From a virus: a stretch of 64,000 bases of DNA. The stretch is taken from the IMG/VR virus record IMGVR_UViG_3300050343_000145, positions 1 through 64,000 of that record; one strand, written 5' to 3'. The notes under the pieces are model-generated. The model was not told the origin of the DNA. It did no database searches and worked only from the letters and a program-made list of their open reading frames with translations. The position numbers and the translations under genes were made by a program. The first letter of the stretch is position 1, and the number at the start of each line of letters is the position of its first letter. Shown here piece by piece: positions 35,120 through 44,751 of the stretch.

Positions 35120-37329
35120 TGTACGAGCAGTCATTATATCGCGTTATAGAGCCTATAAAAATCAATACGATTAAAAGGCTTAATAAAACAAAAAAGTGGA
35201 AATACGGTTATAATAAAGAGCATGATGTAGTTGTTATAAGTAAAACCGGGCAGATAGGAGATGTGTATAGCATACAGAATTTAAAAATAGCATTACCTAA
35301 ACAACCAAAAGAAATTTTTAATAGTAATAATAAATGGGAAGCACAAGAGTATCCCAAAGAGTTACAAAAATTAAAAACAATATTTGATTGGAAGGATTTA
35401 CCAAGTAATTTTAAAGACAAGTGGAATGTTTACATTGATAGAGAATTTACCAAACGCGAAGAAGGTTATTGGTTTTATAACAAAGGCAACCCTACTTATA
35501 TCACTGGGTCTCATTATATGTACTTGCAATGGACCAAGATTGATGTTGGGAAACCAGATTTTAGGGAAGCAAACAGATTATTCTTTTTATTCTGGGAAGC
35601 TTGCAAAGCAGACACAAGATGTTATGGAATGTGCTACCTTAAAAACAGACGGTCTGGTTTTTCATTCATGGCATCATCAGAAACTGTTAACCAAGCTACC
35701 ATCTCTTCCGACTCTAGGTTTGGTATCTTGTCAAAATCAGGGGGTGATGCAAAAAAAATGTTCACAGATAAAGTTGTACCAATATCCGTTAACTACCCAT
35801 TCTTTTTTAAACCAATACAAGACGGAATGGATAGACCAAAAACGGAATTGGCATATCGTGTTCCCGCAAGTAAGTTCACAAAGAAAAGTATTATTACAAA
35901 CCAAAGAAACGAAGAGCTTGCTGGATTAGATACAACTATTGATTGGAAAAATACAGGTGATAACAGTTATGACGGGGAGAAGTTAGCATTACTAGTGCAT
36001 GACGAAGCGGGAAAATGGGAAAGACCTGAAAACATATTAAACAACTGGCGTGTAACTAAAACTACATTAAGGTTAGGTTCAAGAGTAATTGGTAAGTGTA
36101 TGATGGGTTCAACAAGCAACTCATTAGACAAAGGTGGTGAAAACTTTAAAAAATTATACAATGACTCAAATGTTACAAAACGAAACCGTAATGGGCAGAC
36201 TCGCTCAGGATTATATAGTTTGTTCATACCTATGGAATGGAACTTCGAAGGATTCATTGATTCTTATGGAATACCTGTATTCGACACTCCCGAAGAGCCA
36301 GTTAAAGACAACTATGAGGAATACATTGACGTCGGGGTTATTGACCACTGGGAAAATGAAGTTGAAGGTTTAAAAGGAGATCAAGACGGTTTAAATGAAT
36401 TTTATCGTCAATTTCCAAGAACTGAGGAGCACGCTTTCAGAGATGAAACTAAAAATAGTATATTTAATCTTGCTAAGATCTACGAGCAAATTGATTTTAA
36501 CGACGACGCTACTGCGGCAGTTAATGTCACCACTGGATCTTTTTCTTGGCAAAATGGAGTTAAAGACACAAAAGTGCAATTTACACCAAATCCCAATGGA
36601 AGATTTAAAGTGAGTTGGGTGCCAAGTTTAAATTTACAAAATAGCATTATAAATAAAAATGGGTTTAAATATCCTGGAAACGAACATATGGGTGCGTTTG
36701 GATGTGATAGCTACGACATATCGGGTACAACCGATGGCAAAGGTTCTAAAGGATCTTTACATGGCCTTACTAAGTTTAGTATGGAAGATGCGCCACCAAA
36801 CCGATTTTTTTTAGAATACATAGCTAGGCCACAAACCGCAGAAATGTTTTTTGAAGATGTTTTAATGGCATTAGTATTTTATGGCATGCCGTTATTATGT
36901 GAAAATAATAAACCTCGATTGTTATATTATTTAAAAAGAAGAGGATATAGAGGCTATTCAATGAATAGACCAGATAGAGCTTGGAATAAATTATCAACTA
37001 CAGAAAAAGAAATAGGTGGTATACCAAACTCAAGTGAAGATATAAGGCAAGCGCACGCTGCCGCAATAGAAACGTATATAAATTCCCACGTTGGGATTAA
37101 ATCCGACGGAACTTATGGTGATGTATATTTTAATACTACATTAAACGATTGGGCTAAGTTTGACATAAACAAAAGAACAAAGTTTGATGCAGCAATAAGT
37201 TCAGGATTAGCAATTATGGCATGCAACAGGCATTTATACCGCCCTCATGCCGAAAAACAAAAATCAAAAGTTAATATTAACTTTTCTCGATACGAAAATA
37301 AAGGAACTTTATCAAAAATAATAAAATAA
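35119..37329 (+). CDS. terL: Large terminase (packaging ATPase-nuclease)
   Basis: A 736-residue DNA-packaging motor. The Walker B motif LALLVHDEAGK (D295-E296) is clear. The Walker A position has the deviant LKNRRSGFS (174-182) instead of GxxxxGK[ST]. The coupling motif region MGSTSN follows near 334. The nuclease half begins around 525 with AFGCDSYDIS (D530), a likely metal-binding Asp. It is longer than most TerL proteins, mainly through an N-terminal extension. The next gene is the portal, as expected. Confidence 0.85.
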   Translation: MYEQSLYRVIEPIKINTIKRLNKTKKWKYGYNKEHDVVVISKTGQIGDVYSIQNLKIALPKQPKEIFNSNNKWEAQEYPKELQKLKTIFDWKDLPSNFKDKWNVYIDREFTKREEGYWFYNKGNPTYITGSHYMYLQWTKIDVGKPDFREANRLFFLFWEACKADTRCYGMCYLKNRRSGFSFMASSETVNQATISSDSRFGILSKSGGDAKKMFTDKVVPISVNYPFFFKPIQDGMDRPKTELAYRVPASKFTKKSIITNQRNEELAGLDTTIDWKNTGDNSYDGEKLALLVHDEAGKWERPENILNNWRVTKTTLRLGSRVIGKCMMGSTSNSLDKGGENFKKLYNDSNVTKRNRNGQTRSGLYSLFIPMEWNFEGFIDSYGIPVFDTPEEPVKDNYEEYIDVGVIDHWENEVEGLKGDQDGLNEFYRQFPRTEEHAFRDETKNSIFNLAKIYEQIDFNDDATAAVNVTTGSFSWQNGVKDTKVQFTPNPNGRFKVSWVPSLNLQNSIINKNGFKYPGNEHMGAFGCDSYDISGTTDGKGSKGSLHGLTKFSMEDAPPNRFFLEYIARPQTAEMFFEDVLMALVFYGMPLLCENNKPRLLYYLKRRGYRGYSMNRPDRAWNKLSTTEKEIGGIPNSSEDIRQAHAAAIETYINSHVGIKSDGTYGDVYFNTTLNDWAKFDINKRTKFDAAISSGLAIMACNRHLYRPHAEKQKSKVNINFSRYENKGTLSKIIK

Positions 37330-37333
37330 AACT

Positions 37334-39706
37334 ATGGCTGAGTCCGTTTTAAAAAGTTACTTCCCAAGCCAAACAGCTAGCGACGACGAAAAACTATCAC
37401 AAGATTATGGTCTGAAGGTAGCTAGAGCTATAGAAAATGAGTGGTTTAAAAAAGACAGAGGAGTCAACAGATTCTTTGTAAATCAAAACCAATATCATAA
37501 ATTAAGATTGTATGCAAGGGGAGAACAAAGCATACAGAAATATAAAGATGAATTATCGATTAATGGTGATTTATCGTATTTAAATTTAGATTGGAAGCCA
37601 GTTCCTATTATACCTAAGTTTGTAGACATAGTTGTAAATGGCATTGCAGAAAGAACATACGATATAAAAGCATTCTCACAAGACCCTAACGGAGTTAATA
37701 AAAGAACGCAATATATGGAGAGTATACTGGCTGACATGCGTACTAGAGAATTTAGTGATTACGTACAAGAAGAATTTGGGGTGAATATATACAATAACGC
37801 TCCCGAAATTTTACCTGAAAATGAGGAGGAGTTACAATTACACATGCAGCTTGATTACAAACAAGCTATAGAAATAGCAGAAGAGCAAGCGATACAAACT
37901 GTATTTAATCAAAATAGTTATGAAAATACAAAGAAAAGATTATTTTATGATTTAACAGTACTGGGTATTGGATGTGTTAAAAATAATTTTACACAATCTG
38001 AAGGCATTAAAATTGAGTATGTTGATCCTGCTAATATAGTACATTCGTATTCTGAATCACCGTATTTTGATGACATATATTATGTTGGTGAAATAAAAAA
38101 TATAAATATTAACGATCTTAAAATGCAATTTCCGAATCTTACAGATGAAGATTTGAAAAAAATCACAGATCAAGGCAGCCAAGATTACAATACTTATAAT
38201 AAATATAATACACAAATAAATAATAAAGACAATAACTCAGTTCAGATTATGTACTTTAATTACAAAACGTACATGAATGAAGTTTATAAAGTAAAACAGA
38301 CGTCTACTGGTGCTGAAAAAATTATTAAAAAGTCGGATGCATTTATGGCCACACCTATTGAAGGTGAATTAAGGTTTGAACGCATTGCTAAAAACATAGA
38401 AGTATTATATGAGGGCGTATTTATTCCAGGATCAAATATATTATTAGAGTGGAAGCTTGCAGATAATATGCTCAGAGAAAAGAGTGATGTTAATAAAGTT
38501 AAATTAAATTACTCATTAGTAGCGCCAAGAATGTACAATGGTAGAATTGAATCTTTAGTTAGTAGAGTTACAGGTTTTGCTGACATGATACAATTAACGC
38601 ATTTAAAAATACAACAAGTACTTTCAAGAATGGTACCAGACGGTGTGTATTTAGACGCTGATGGGCTAGCCGAAATTGATTTAGGTAACGGTACAAATTA
38701 TAATCCGCAAGAAGCATTAAATATGTTTTTTCAAACAGGTTCTGTTATTGGAAGATCATTCACAGCTGAAGGGGATATGAACCCAGGCAAAGTACCTATT
38801 CAAGAAATAAGTAATAATGCAGGGGCAAATAAATTAGCACAGTTAATCAGTACATATAATTATTATATGCAAATGATTAGAGATGCTACTGGATTGAATG
38901 AAGCAAGGGACGGAAGCACACCTGATAAAAACGCTTTAGTTGGAGTTCAAAAGCTTGCTGCTGCGAATAGTAACACAGCTACAAGACATATATTACAATC
39001 TGGGTTATTTTTAACAGCAGAAACTGCAGAAAAAATATCATTAAGAATATCCGATGTGCTAGAATATTCTCCAACAAGAAACGCATTTATACAAAGCATT
39101 GGTGCACACAACGTTGCGACATTGCAAGAATTAACCGAGTTACATCTTTACGATTTTGGTATATTTTTAGAATTATCTCCGGATGAAGAAGAAAAACAGA
39201 TGCTTGAAAATAACATTCAAGTTGCTATTGGCCAGCAAAATATTAATTTAGATGATGCTATTGATATTAGGCAAATTAAAAATATTAAATTAGCTAATCA
39301 ACTTTTAAAGCTAAAAAGAAAAAAGAAATTAGAAAAAGATCAGCAAATGCAGCAGCAGAACATACAAGCCCAGGCGCAAGCTAACGCCCAGGCCCAACAA
39401 GTTGCAGCACAGGCTGAAGTTCAAAAACAACAAGCATTAACCCAAAGCAAAATTCAACTGGAGTCAGCGAAAAGTCAAATGGAATTGTCCAAATTAAAAG
39501 CTGAAAAAGAAATGAAAAAAGAGTTAATGCAGTTAGAATTCCAAATGAATATGCAATTGCAAGGTATGGCGCAACAAGCAACAAGCCAGCAATTACAAAT
39601 AAAAGAAGACGCGAAAGCGCAAAAACAAACCGCTAAACCCTTTGAATCATCGGGTAATGATATATTAAGTGGCGGATTTGGCTTAGGTGCATTTGAACCT
39701 AAGTAA
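37334..39706 (+). CDS. Portal protein
   Basis: A 790-residue protein of podovirus portal size directly after the large terminase. The core has PKFVDIVVNGIAERTYDIKA, a central beta-rich wing and helical crown (ALVGVQKLAAANSNTATRHI). The C-terminus is a long Gln/Ala/Lys-rich coiled coil (QAQAQANAQAQQVAAQAEVQ) resembling the barrel of P22-like portals. It forms the DNA entry ring at one capsid vertex and docks the terminase. Confidence 0.82.
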   Translation: MAESVLKSYFPSQTASDDEKLSQDYGLKVARAIENEWFKKDRGVNRFFVNQNQYHKLRLYARGEQSIQKYKDELSINGDLSYLNLDWKPVPIIPKFVDIVVNGIAERTYDIKAFSQDPNGVNKRTQYMESILADMRTREFSDYVQEEFGVNIYNNAPEILPENEEELQLHMQLDYKQAIEIAEEQAIQTVFNQNSYENTKKRLFYDLTVLGIGCVKNNFTQSEGIKIEYVDPANIVHSYSESPYFDDIYYVGEIKNININDLKMQFPNLTDEDLKKITDQGSQDYNTYNKYNTQINNKDNNSVQIMYFNYKTYMNEVYKVKQTSTGAEKIIKKSDAFMATPIEGELRFERIAKNIEVLYEGVFIPGSNILLEWKLADNMLREKSDVNKVKLNYSLVAPRMYNGRIESLVSRVTGFADMIQLTHLKIQQVLSRMVPDGVYLDADGLAEIDLGNGTNYNPQEALNMFFQTGSVIGRSFTAEGDMNPGKVPIQEISNNAGANKLAQLISTYNYYMQMIRDATGLNEARDGSTPDKNALVGVQKLAAANSNTATRHILQSGLFLTAETAEKISLRISDVLEYSPTRNAFIQSIGAHNVATLQELTELHLYDFGIFLELSPDEEEKQMLENNIQVAIGQQNINLDDAIDIRQIKNIKLANQLLKLKRKKKLEKDQQMQQQNIQAQAQANAQAQQVAAQAEVQKQQALTQSKIQLESAKSQMELSKLKAEKEMKKELMQLEFQMNMQLQGMAQQATSQQLQIKEDAKAQKQTAKPFESSGNDILSGGFGLGAFEPK

Positions 39707-39737
39707 TATATAATGTATAATCATATAATATTTTATC

Positions 39738-40982
39738 ATGTCAGAAACAGTAAAAGTAAAAGTTTTAGATGCTGAAGAGCCATCTATACAAGAAAAAGAA
39801 GAAATTGTACAAAAGAACGCTGGGTTCGATGAAGAATCAGGCGTGTACAAGGTGGATCTTTCAAAACCACCAGTAACTGAAGAGCAACCTAAAGAAGAAA
39901 CAGATGCCGTTCAAGAGCAAAGCGCAGATGAGGTTCCTGTACAAGACGAACCCGAAACTAGCGAAAAAGTGGTCGAAGAAATACAAGACAAAGAACCTGC
40001 CGGAGAAAGTGATGCAGATGTGCGGGATACACAAGAAGAAGAGGTAGTATTAGAAGAGTTAACAGACGAACAACCTAACGAATCAACTAGTGTTGAAGAA
40101 GAACCGGTTGAAAAAGTTGTTGAGGTTGAAAAAGCTGAAGTTAAAGAAGAAATAGAGTATCCTGAAAATATTCAAGACTTGGTTAAGTTTATGAATGAAA
40201 CAGGAGGAACTTTGGAAGATTATGTAGCGTTAAATAAAGATTATGAGAAATTTGAAGACATGTCTTTGCTACATGAGTATTACACTAAATCTAAACCTCA
40301 TTTATCCGCAGATGAAATTAACTTCTTGATAGAAGATAAATTTTCATTTGATGAAGAAATAGATGAGCCTAAAGATATTAAAAGAAAAAAATTAGCTTTT
40401 AAAGAGGAAGTTGCGCAAGCAAAAAACCATCTTGAATCACAAAAGTCTAGTTACTATAAAGAAATTAAAGCTGGATCAAGGTTAACACCTGAACAGCAAA
40501 AAGCAATGGACTTTTTCAATAGATACAATGAAGAAAGTGCAGAGCAAGAAAAAACAACACAATCTCAAAGAGAAGTGTTCGACAATAAAACTAAATCTTT
40601 TTTCAATAACCAATTCAAAGGTTTTGAATACAGTGTTGGCGACAAAAGATATAGATTTAACGTCAAAAATGTGAACGAGGTTAAAAATACTCAAAGCGAC
40701 ATCAATAATTTTGTCAAGAGGTTCTTGAATGAAAAAAATGAAATGAACGACGCTGCCGGTTATCATAAGTCTTTGTTTACTGCGATGAATGCCGACGCAA
40801 TTGCAAATCACTTTTATGAGCAAGGTAAATCAGACGCTATTAAAGAGTCTGTTAAATCTGCAAAAAACATCAAAATGGATCCTAGATCCAGCCATCAAGA
40901 AATTGAGGTAGGTGGTATGAAAGCGAAAGTAATTAGTGGAGACAGTGCATCGGGTTTAAAATTAAAACTTAAAAATTATTAA
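39738..40982 (+). CDS. Scaffold-like acidic protein
   Basis: A 414-residue protein between portal and major capsid genes. The first 140 residues are an extremely acidic, Val/Glu-rich, disordered region (EEEVVLEELTDEQPNESTSV); the rest is helical (YPENIQDLVKFMNETGGTLE; FAMTA-type alternation absent). The C-terminal tail is basic (SASGLKLKLKNY), as in scaffolds that bind capsid protein. Position and composition support an internal scaffold. Confidence 0.68.
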   Translation: MSETVKVKVLDAEEPSIQEKEEIVQKNAGFDEESGVYKVDLSKPPVTEEQPKEETDAVQEQSADEVPVQDEPETSEKVVEEIQDKEPAGESDADVRDTQEEEVVLEELTDEQPNESTSVEEEPVEKVVEVEKAEVKEEIEYPENIQDLVKFMNETGGTLEDYVALNKDYEKFEDMSLLHEYYTKSKPHLSADEINFLIEDKFSFDEEIDEPKDIKRKKLAFKEEVAQAKNHLESQKSSYYKEIKAGSRLTPEQQKAMDFFNRYNEESAEQEKTTQSQREVFDNKTKSFFNNQFKGFEYSVGDKRYRFNVKNVNEVKNTQSDINNFVKRFLNEKNEMNDAAGYHKSLFTAMNADAIANHFYEQGKSDAIKESVKSAKNIKMDPRSSHQEIEVGGMKAKVISGDSASGLKLKLKNY

Positions 40983-40994
40983 AAATTATTAAAA

Positions 40995-42307
40995 ATGGCA
41001 AACAACAATGTAGCGTTTAGCGGCCCAGCGGCTGCTAGTATAATTAGCCCAAGTGCAGTAAAATCAGCACTCGCGTCTAATTACTTAAATTTTCATGGTG
41101 CAGGTGGATCTAACTGGTCTCAGCAATATTTACCTGAACTATATGAACAAGAAGTAGAAAGATATGGAAATAGAACTGTATCTTCTTTCTTAAGAATGGT
41201 AGGTGCAGAAATGCCTATGGCTTCTGATCAAGTTATTTGGTCTGAGCAAGGTAGATTACACCTAGCATACAACGCGGTTGTAGACTGTACAGATGGTTCT
41301 GTAGGTACAATCACGGGTATTGATTCAGGTGCAGCTGAGGCTCACGCTGTAAGAAAAGGAGCAACTATCGTAGCTTCTATTACAGGTAACTCAAGTGCAG
41401 CAACTGAAGTAGTAAAATGTTATGTAACAGCTGGTATTGAAGCTTCAACTTCTGCGTTAACTATCAAGCCTTACGGCGGAGCTAACTTAGAGGATATTGG
41501 ATCTTTAATGTAAACGGTTCTGACACTGCTCAGATCGGTTGGGTAGAAGTTGCTACTGAAGATGGAACTGGTGGATACTTATGGTATTTAAAAGCTGAGT
41601 CTGAAACAAGACTTAGATTTGAAGATTACTTAGAAATGGCAATGGTTGAAGGTGAACTTAATTCAGCTGGTGTTGTGCCTGCTGCTCAAGGTGGTACTCA
41701 AGGTTTATTTGCTGCTATCCAAGATAGAGGTAACGTAGAAGTAGGATTTACTGCTGCTGCTGGGTTAGACGCTTTTGATGCAATTCTTAAAAACTTAGAT
41801 ACTCAAGGAGCTATTGAAGAAAACATGTTATTCTTGAACAGATCTACTCTCTTGATTTTGACGATATGTTAGCTTCTATTTCTGGTGGATTCGCTGGAGG
41901 TACTGCTTTTGGATTATTTGAAAACTCTGAAGAAATGGCTTTAAACTTAGGTTTCTCTGGTTTCAGAAGAGGTTCTTATGACTTCTACAAAACTGACTGG
42001 AAATACTTAAACGATGCTTCTACTCGTGGAGGATTAGTTGGACCTGCAATCTATTGAAGGTGTATTAGTACCAGCTGGAACTTCTACAGTATACGATCAA
42101 ATCTTAGGAACAAACATTAGAAGACCATTCTTACACGTACGTTATAGAGCTTCACAAGCTGATGACAGAAGAATGAAGTCTTGGTTAACTGGTTCTGTAG
42201 GTGGTGCTTTCACTTCATCTTTAGATGCAATGGAAGTAAACTTCTTATCAGAAAGATGTTTAGTAACTCAAGCTGCTAATAACTTTGTATTATTCAAAGG
42301 AATCTAA
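40995..42307 (+). CDS. Major capsid protein, broken by three frame changes
   Basis: Joined product about 437 residues. Pieces: 40995-41513 (MANNNVAFSGPAAASIISPS, LPELYEQEVERYGNRTVSSF), then NGSDTAQIGWVEVATEDGTG in another frame, then FDDMLASISGGFAGGTAFGL, then VLVPAGTSTVYDQILGTNIR with the C-terminus VTQAANNFVLFKGI. The breaks lie near 41503 (T-run), 41850 (TT) and 42045. Codon use here is the most regular in the window, as expected for the most abundant protein. Position after portal and scaffold supports the call. A phage could not live with these breaks, so they are probably consensus errors. Confidence 0.8.
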
Positions 42308-42328
42308 TTGATTCAACAAATGTAATTC

Positions 42329-42362
42329 TTACCCTCGTTGTAACTACGGGGGTAATTATTAC
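42329..42362 (+). terminator. Terminator hairpin after the capsid gene
   Basis: TTACCCTCG and CGGGGGTAA pair over 9 bp (one G-U) around a 9-base loop, followed by TTATTACTCTTAT. A leaky terminator that lowers expression downstream of the major capsid gene is the likely role. Confidence 0.65.
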
Positions 42363-42391
42363 TCTTATAAATTATTTAATTATATTATATC

Positions 42392-43113
42392 ATGGCAAAA
42401 CAAAAAAGATAGGGTTTATGAATTAAAACTAAATAAAACACCTATTGTATACATATTAAAAAGCAGAGGATTAATGTGGTTTGACGAAGAAATGGGGTAT
42501 GAAAGAGAAATTAAATATTGTGAAAATCAAAAAACAGTATTTCAAGACGCAATGAAAGGTCCAGAAAGACTGAGTCATATTATTTTTAGAGATGGGCAAT
42601 TGTATGTCCCAAAAGAAAAACAAATATTACAAAAATTTCTTTCATTATATCACCCTTGGAATGGTTCTAAATTTATAGAATACAATCCAGTACAAATAGC
42701 TGAAAATGATATTGATTATCTTGAATCTGAAATTGAAGCATTAAATGCAGCTCAAGCTATTGAAATTGATCATGCAGAAGCAATAATGAGAACAGAATTG
42801 GGATCTAAAGTATCTAAGATGACTTCTAAGGAGCTTAAAAGAGATTTATTACTATTTGCTCGAAGTAACCCAAAATTATTCTTAGAATTGGCAAATGACG
42901 ATAATATTAATATTAGAAATATTGGTATTAAAGCTGTTGAAATGAAGATTATTAAAATTATCAAATGATCAAAGAACATTTACTTGGGGATCAACCGGTA
43001 GAAAATTAATTACAGTTCCATTTGATGAAAATCCATATTCAGCTTTAGCAGCATACTTTAAAACTGATGAAGGTATTGAAGTATATCAAACTATTGAAAA
43101 GAAATTAAAGTAA
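42392..43113 (+). CDS. Conserved capsid-adjacent protein, two frame breaks
   Basis: Joined product about 240 residues: MAKQK, then DRVYELKLNKTPIVYILKSR after an A-run break near 42408, a long helical middle (SEIEALNAAQAIEIDHAEAI; KMTSKELKRDLLLFARSNPK), and after a second break near 42957 the tail LSNDQRTFTWGSTGRKLITV. A similar arrangement (VYELKL-x-x-TP, ELKRDL, ND) is seen right after the capsid gene in other marine phages. Head completion or capsid decoration is likely but unproven. Confidence 0.66.
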
Positions 43114-43120
43114 GCAATTG

Positions 43121-43155
43121 TAGGTAAGGGCCTACTATTGTGGGCCTTTAACCTA
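43121..43155 (+). terminator. Long hairpin upstream of the connector genes
   Basis: TAGGTAAGGGCC pairs with GGCCTTTAACCTA (12 pairs, one G-U, one bulge) around TACTATTGTG, followed by TAATAAACATATA just before the ATG at 43169. There is no strong T-run, so it may be an RNA processing site or translation control element rather than a terminator. Confidence 0.5.
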
Positions 43156-43168
43156 TAATAAACATATA

Positions 43169-43861
43169 ATGAGCGTAAACGTAAACACAGTATACCAAAG
43201 AGTATTAGCTATAACAAACAAAGAGCAACGAGGTTATATTACGCCTCAGGAATTTAATTATCTTGCAAATCAAGCTCAGATGGATATATTTGAGCAGTAT
43301 TTTTATGACATTAATCAGTTTAGTAGAATACCCGGTAATGATACTGAGTATTCTGATATGCTGGATATGTTAGAAAAAAAATTAAGTTTATTTGAAAAAA
43401 CAAATCAAACTGTAACAAGCGGAACAACTCTACCAAGCGATCTATATAGGTTAGGTAGTGTTATCTTCAACAATGCTGTAGCTGAACTTGTTAGCCAAAA
43501 AGACTGGCTGTACATAAAATCTTCTCCTTTAGCTCAGCCCACAAATGATTTTCCAGTATATACTAAAGACGTAGAAGGTATAGAGGTATATGGTAAAAAC
43601 AATAGTGGAAGCATTGAACAAAAAACATCAAACGTTACTTGTAATTATACAAAGATACCTAATGAAGTTTCATGGGGTTATAATTCCGTAACTGGTACCT
43701 ACGATGCAAGCAACTCTGTTGATTTTGAATTGCATAATTCTGAAGAAACAGATTTAGTTATAAAAATATTAGCATTAGCGGGAGTAATACTTAAAGATAA
43801 TTCTTTATACGGTATTGCAAGCGGTGAAGATGTTAAAAGTATTCAACAAGAAAAATCATAA
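43169..43861 (+). CDS. Probable head-tail connector/structural protein
   Basis: A 230-residue protein beginning MSVNVNTVYQRVLAITNKEQ, then RGYITPQEFNYLANQAQMDI and EQYFYDINQF. This N-terminus is highly typical of a virion protein found after the capsid genes of several marine podoviruses. The middle is beta-rich and the C-terminus helical. Joined with the next two genes it probably builds the tail tube or adaptor. Confidence 0.65.
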   Translation: MSVNVNTVYQRVLAITNKEQRGYITPQEFNYLANQAQMDIFEQYFYDINQFSRIPGNDTEYSDMLDMLEKKLSLFEKTNQTVTSGTTLPSDLYRLGSVIFNNAVAELVSQKDWLYIKSSPLAQPTNDFPVYTKDVEGIEVYGKNNSGSIEQKTSNVTCNYTKIPNEVSWGYNSVTGTYDASNSVDFELHNSEETDLVIKILALAGVILKDNSLYGIASGEDVKSIQQEKS

Positions 43862-43864
43862 TAA

Positions 43865-44748
43865 ATGGGATTAATTAATCAAACACAACAAGCATATTAC
43901 GAAGGCAACGATTTTGGAGGCTATCAGTTTATATCACTAAAAGATATTGTAAATAATTTTATGCTATCTTATGTTGGTGAGGAAAAAATAATTCCTAAAA
44001 TTAAAAGAAATAATATTAGTTTTTATGCTCAAAGAGCATTACAAGAATTAAGTTACGACACTTTTAGAATTGAGAAGTCTCAAGAAAATTGAAATTCCAC
44101 CCACTTTGGCAATGGTTTTACCACAAGATTACGTAAATTATGTTAAAGTAAGCTGGACAGATACAAGTGGCGTTGAGCACCCCTGTATATCCTACAACAA
44201 GTACTAGTAATCCAGAAGCAATATTACAAGACGACCAATATAATTATACGTTTGATGCAGATGGCAACTTATTAAAAGCTAATGAGTCTGAAACGTGGTC
44301 CAAATACAAACAACAAAATACTGATACTGACGTTGTAAATGATTTTTATTTAGAAGATAATAGAAGCTTTCAAACATTAAATGGACAAAGATACGGTTCG
44401 GACCCTCAGCATATGAATTCAAATGGTTCTTTTTATATAGATCCATTAAAATCTAGAATACATTTTTCTGGTAATTTAACAGATAAAATTGTAACATTAA
44501 AATACATAAGCGATGGCTTAGGAACAGACGCTGAAATGAAAGTGCATAAGTTAGCGGAAGAAGCAATGTACAAGTGTATAGCATATTATGTATTAGAATC
44601 AAGAGCAAATACTCCCGAGTATTTAGTTATGAGATATAGAAAAGATAAGTTTGCTTCAGTTAGAAAAGCAAAACTTAGGTTATCAAACATAAAACTTTCC
44701 GAGCTTACACAAACATTAAGAGGTAAATCAAAACATCTAAAACACTAG
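43865..44748 (+). CDS. Probable tail adaptor protein, two frame breaks
   Basis: Joined product about 290 residues. Parts: 43865-44092 (MGLINQTQQAYYEGNDFGGY, SFYAQRALQELSYDTFRIEK), then KIEIPPTLAMVLPQDYVNYV in a second frame, then PVYPTTSTSNPEAILQDDQY in a third, ending in a basic helix (YRKDKFASVRKAKLRLSNIK). Breaks near 44085 and 44180. The helix-rich ends with a beta middle resemble gp11/gp4-type head-tail adaptors of podoviruses. Neighbour genes support this. Confidence 0.65.
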
Positions 44749-44751
44749 AAT

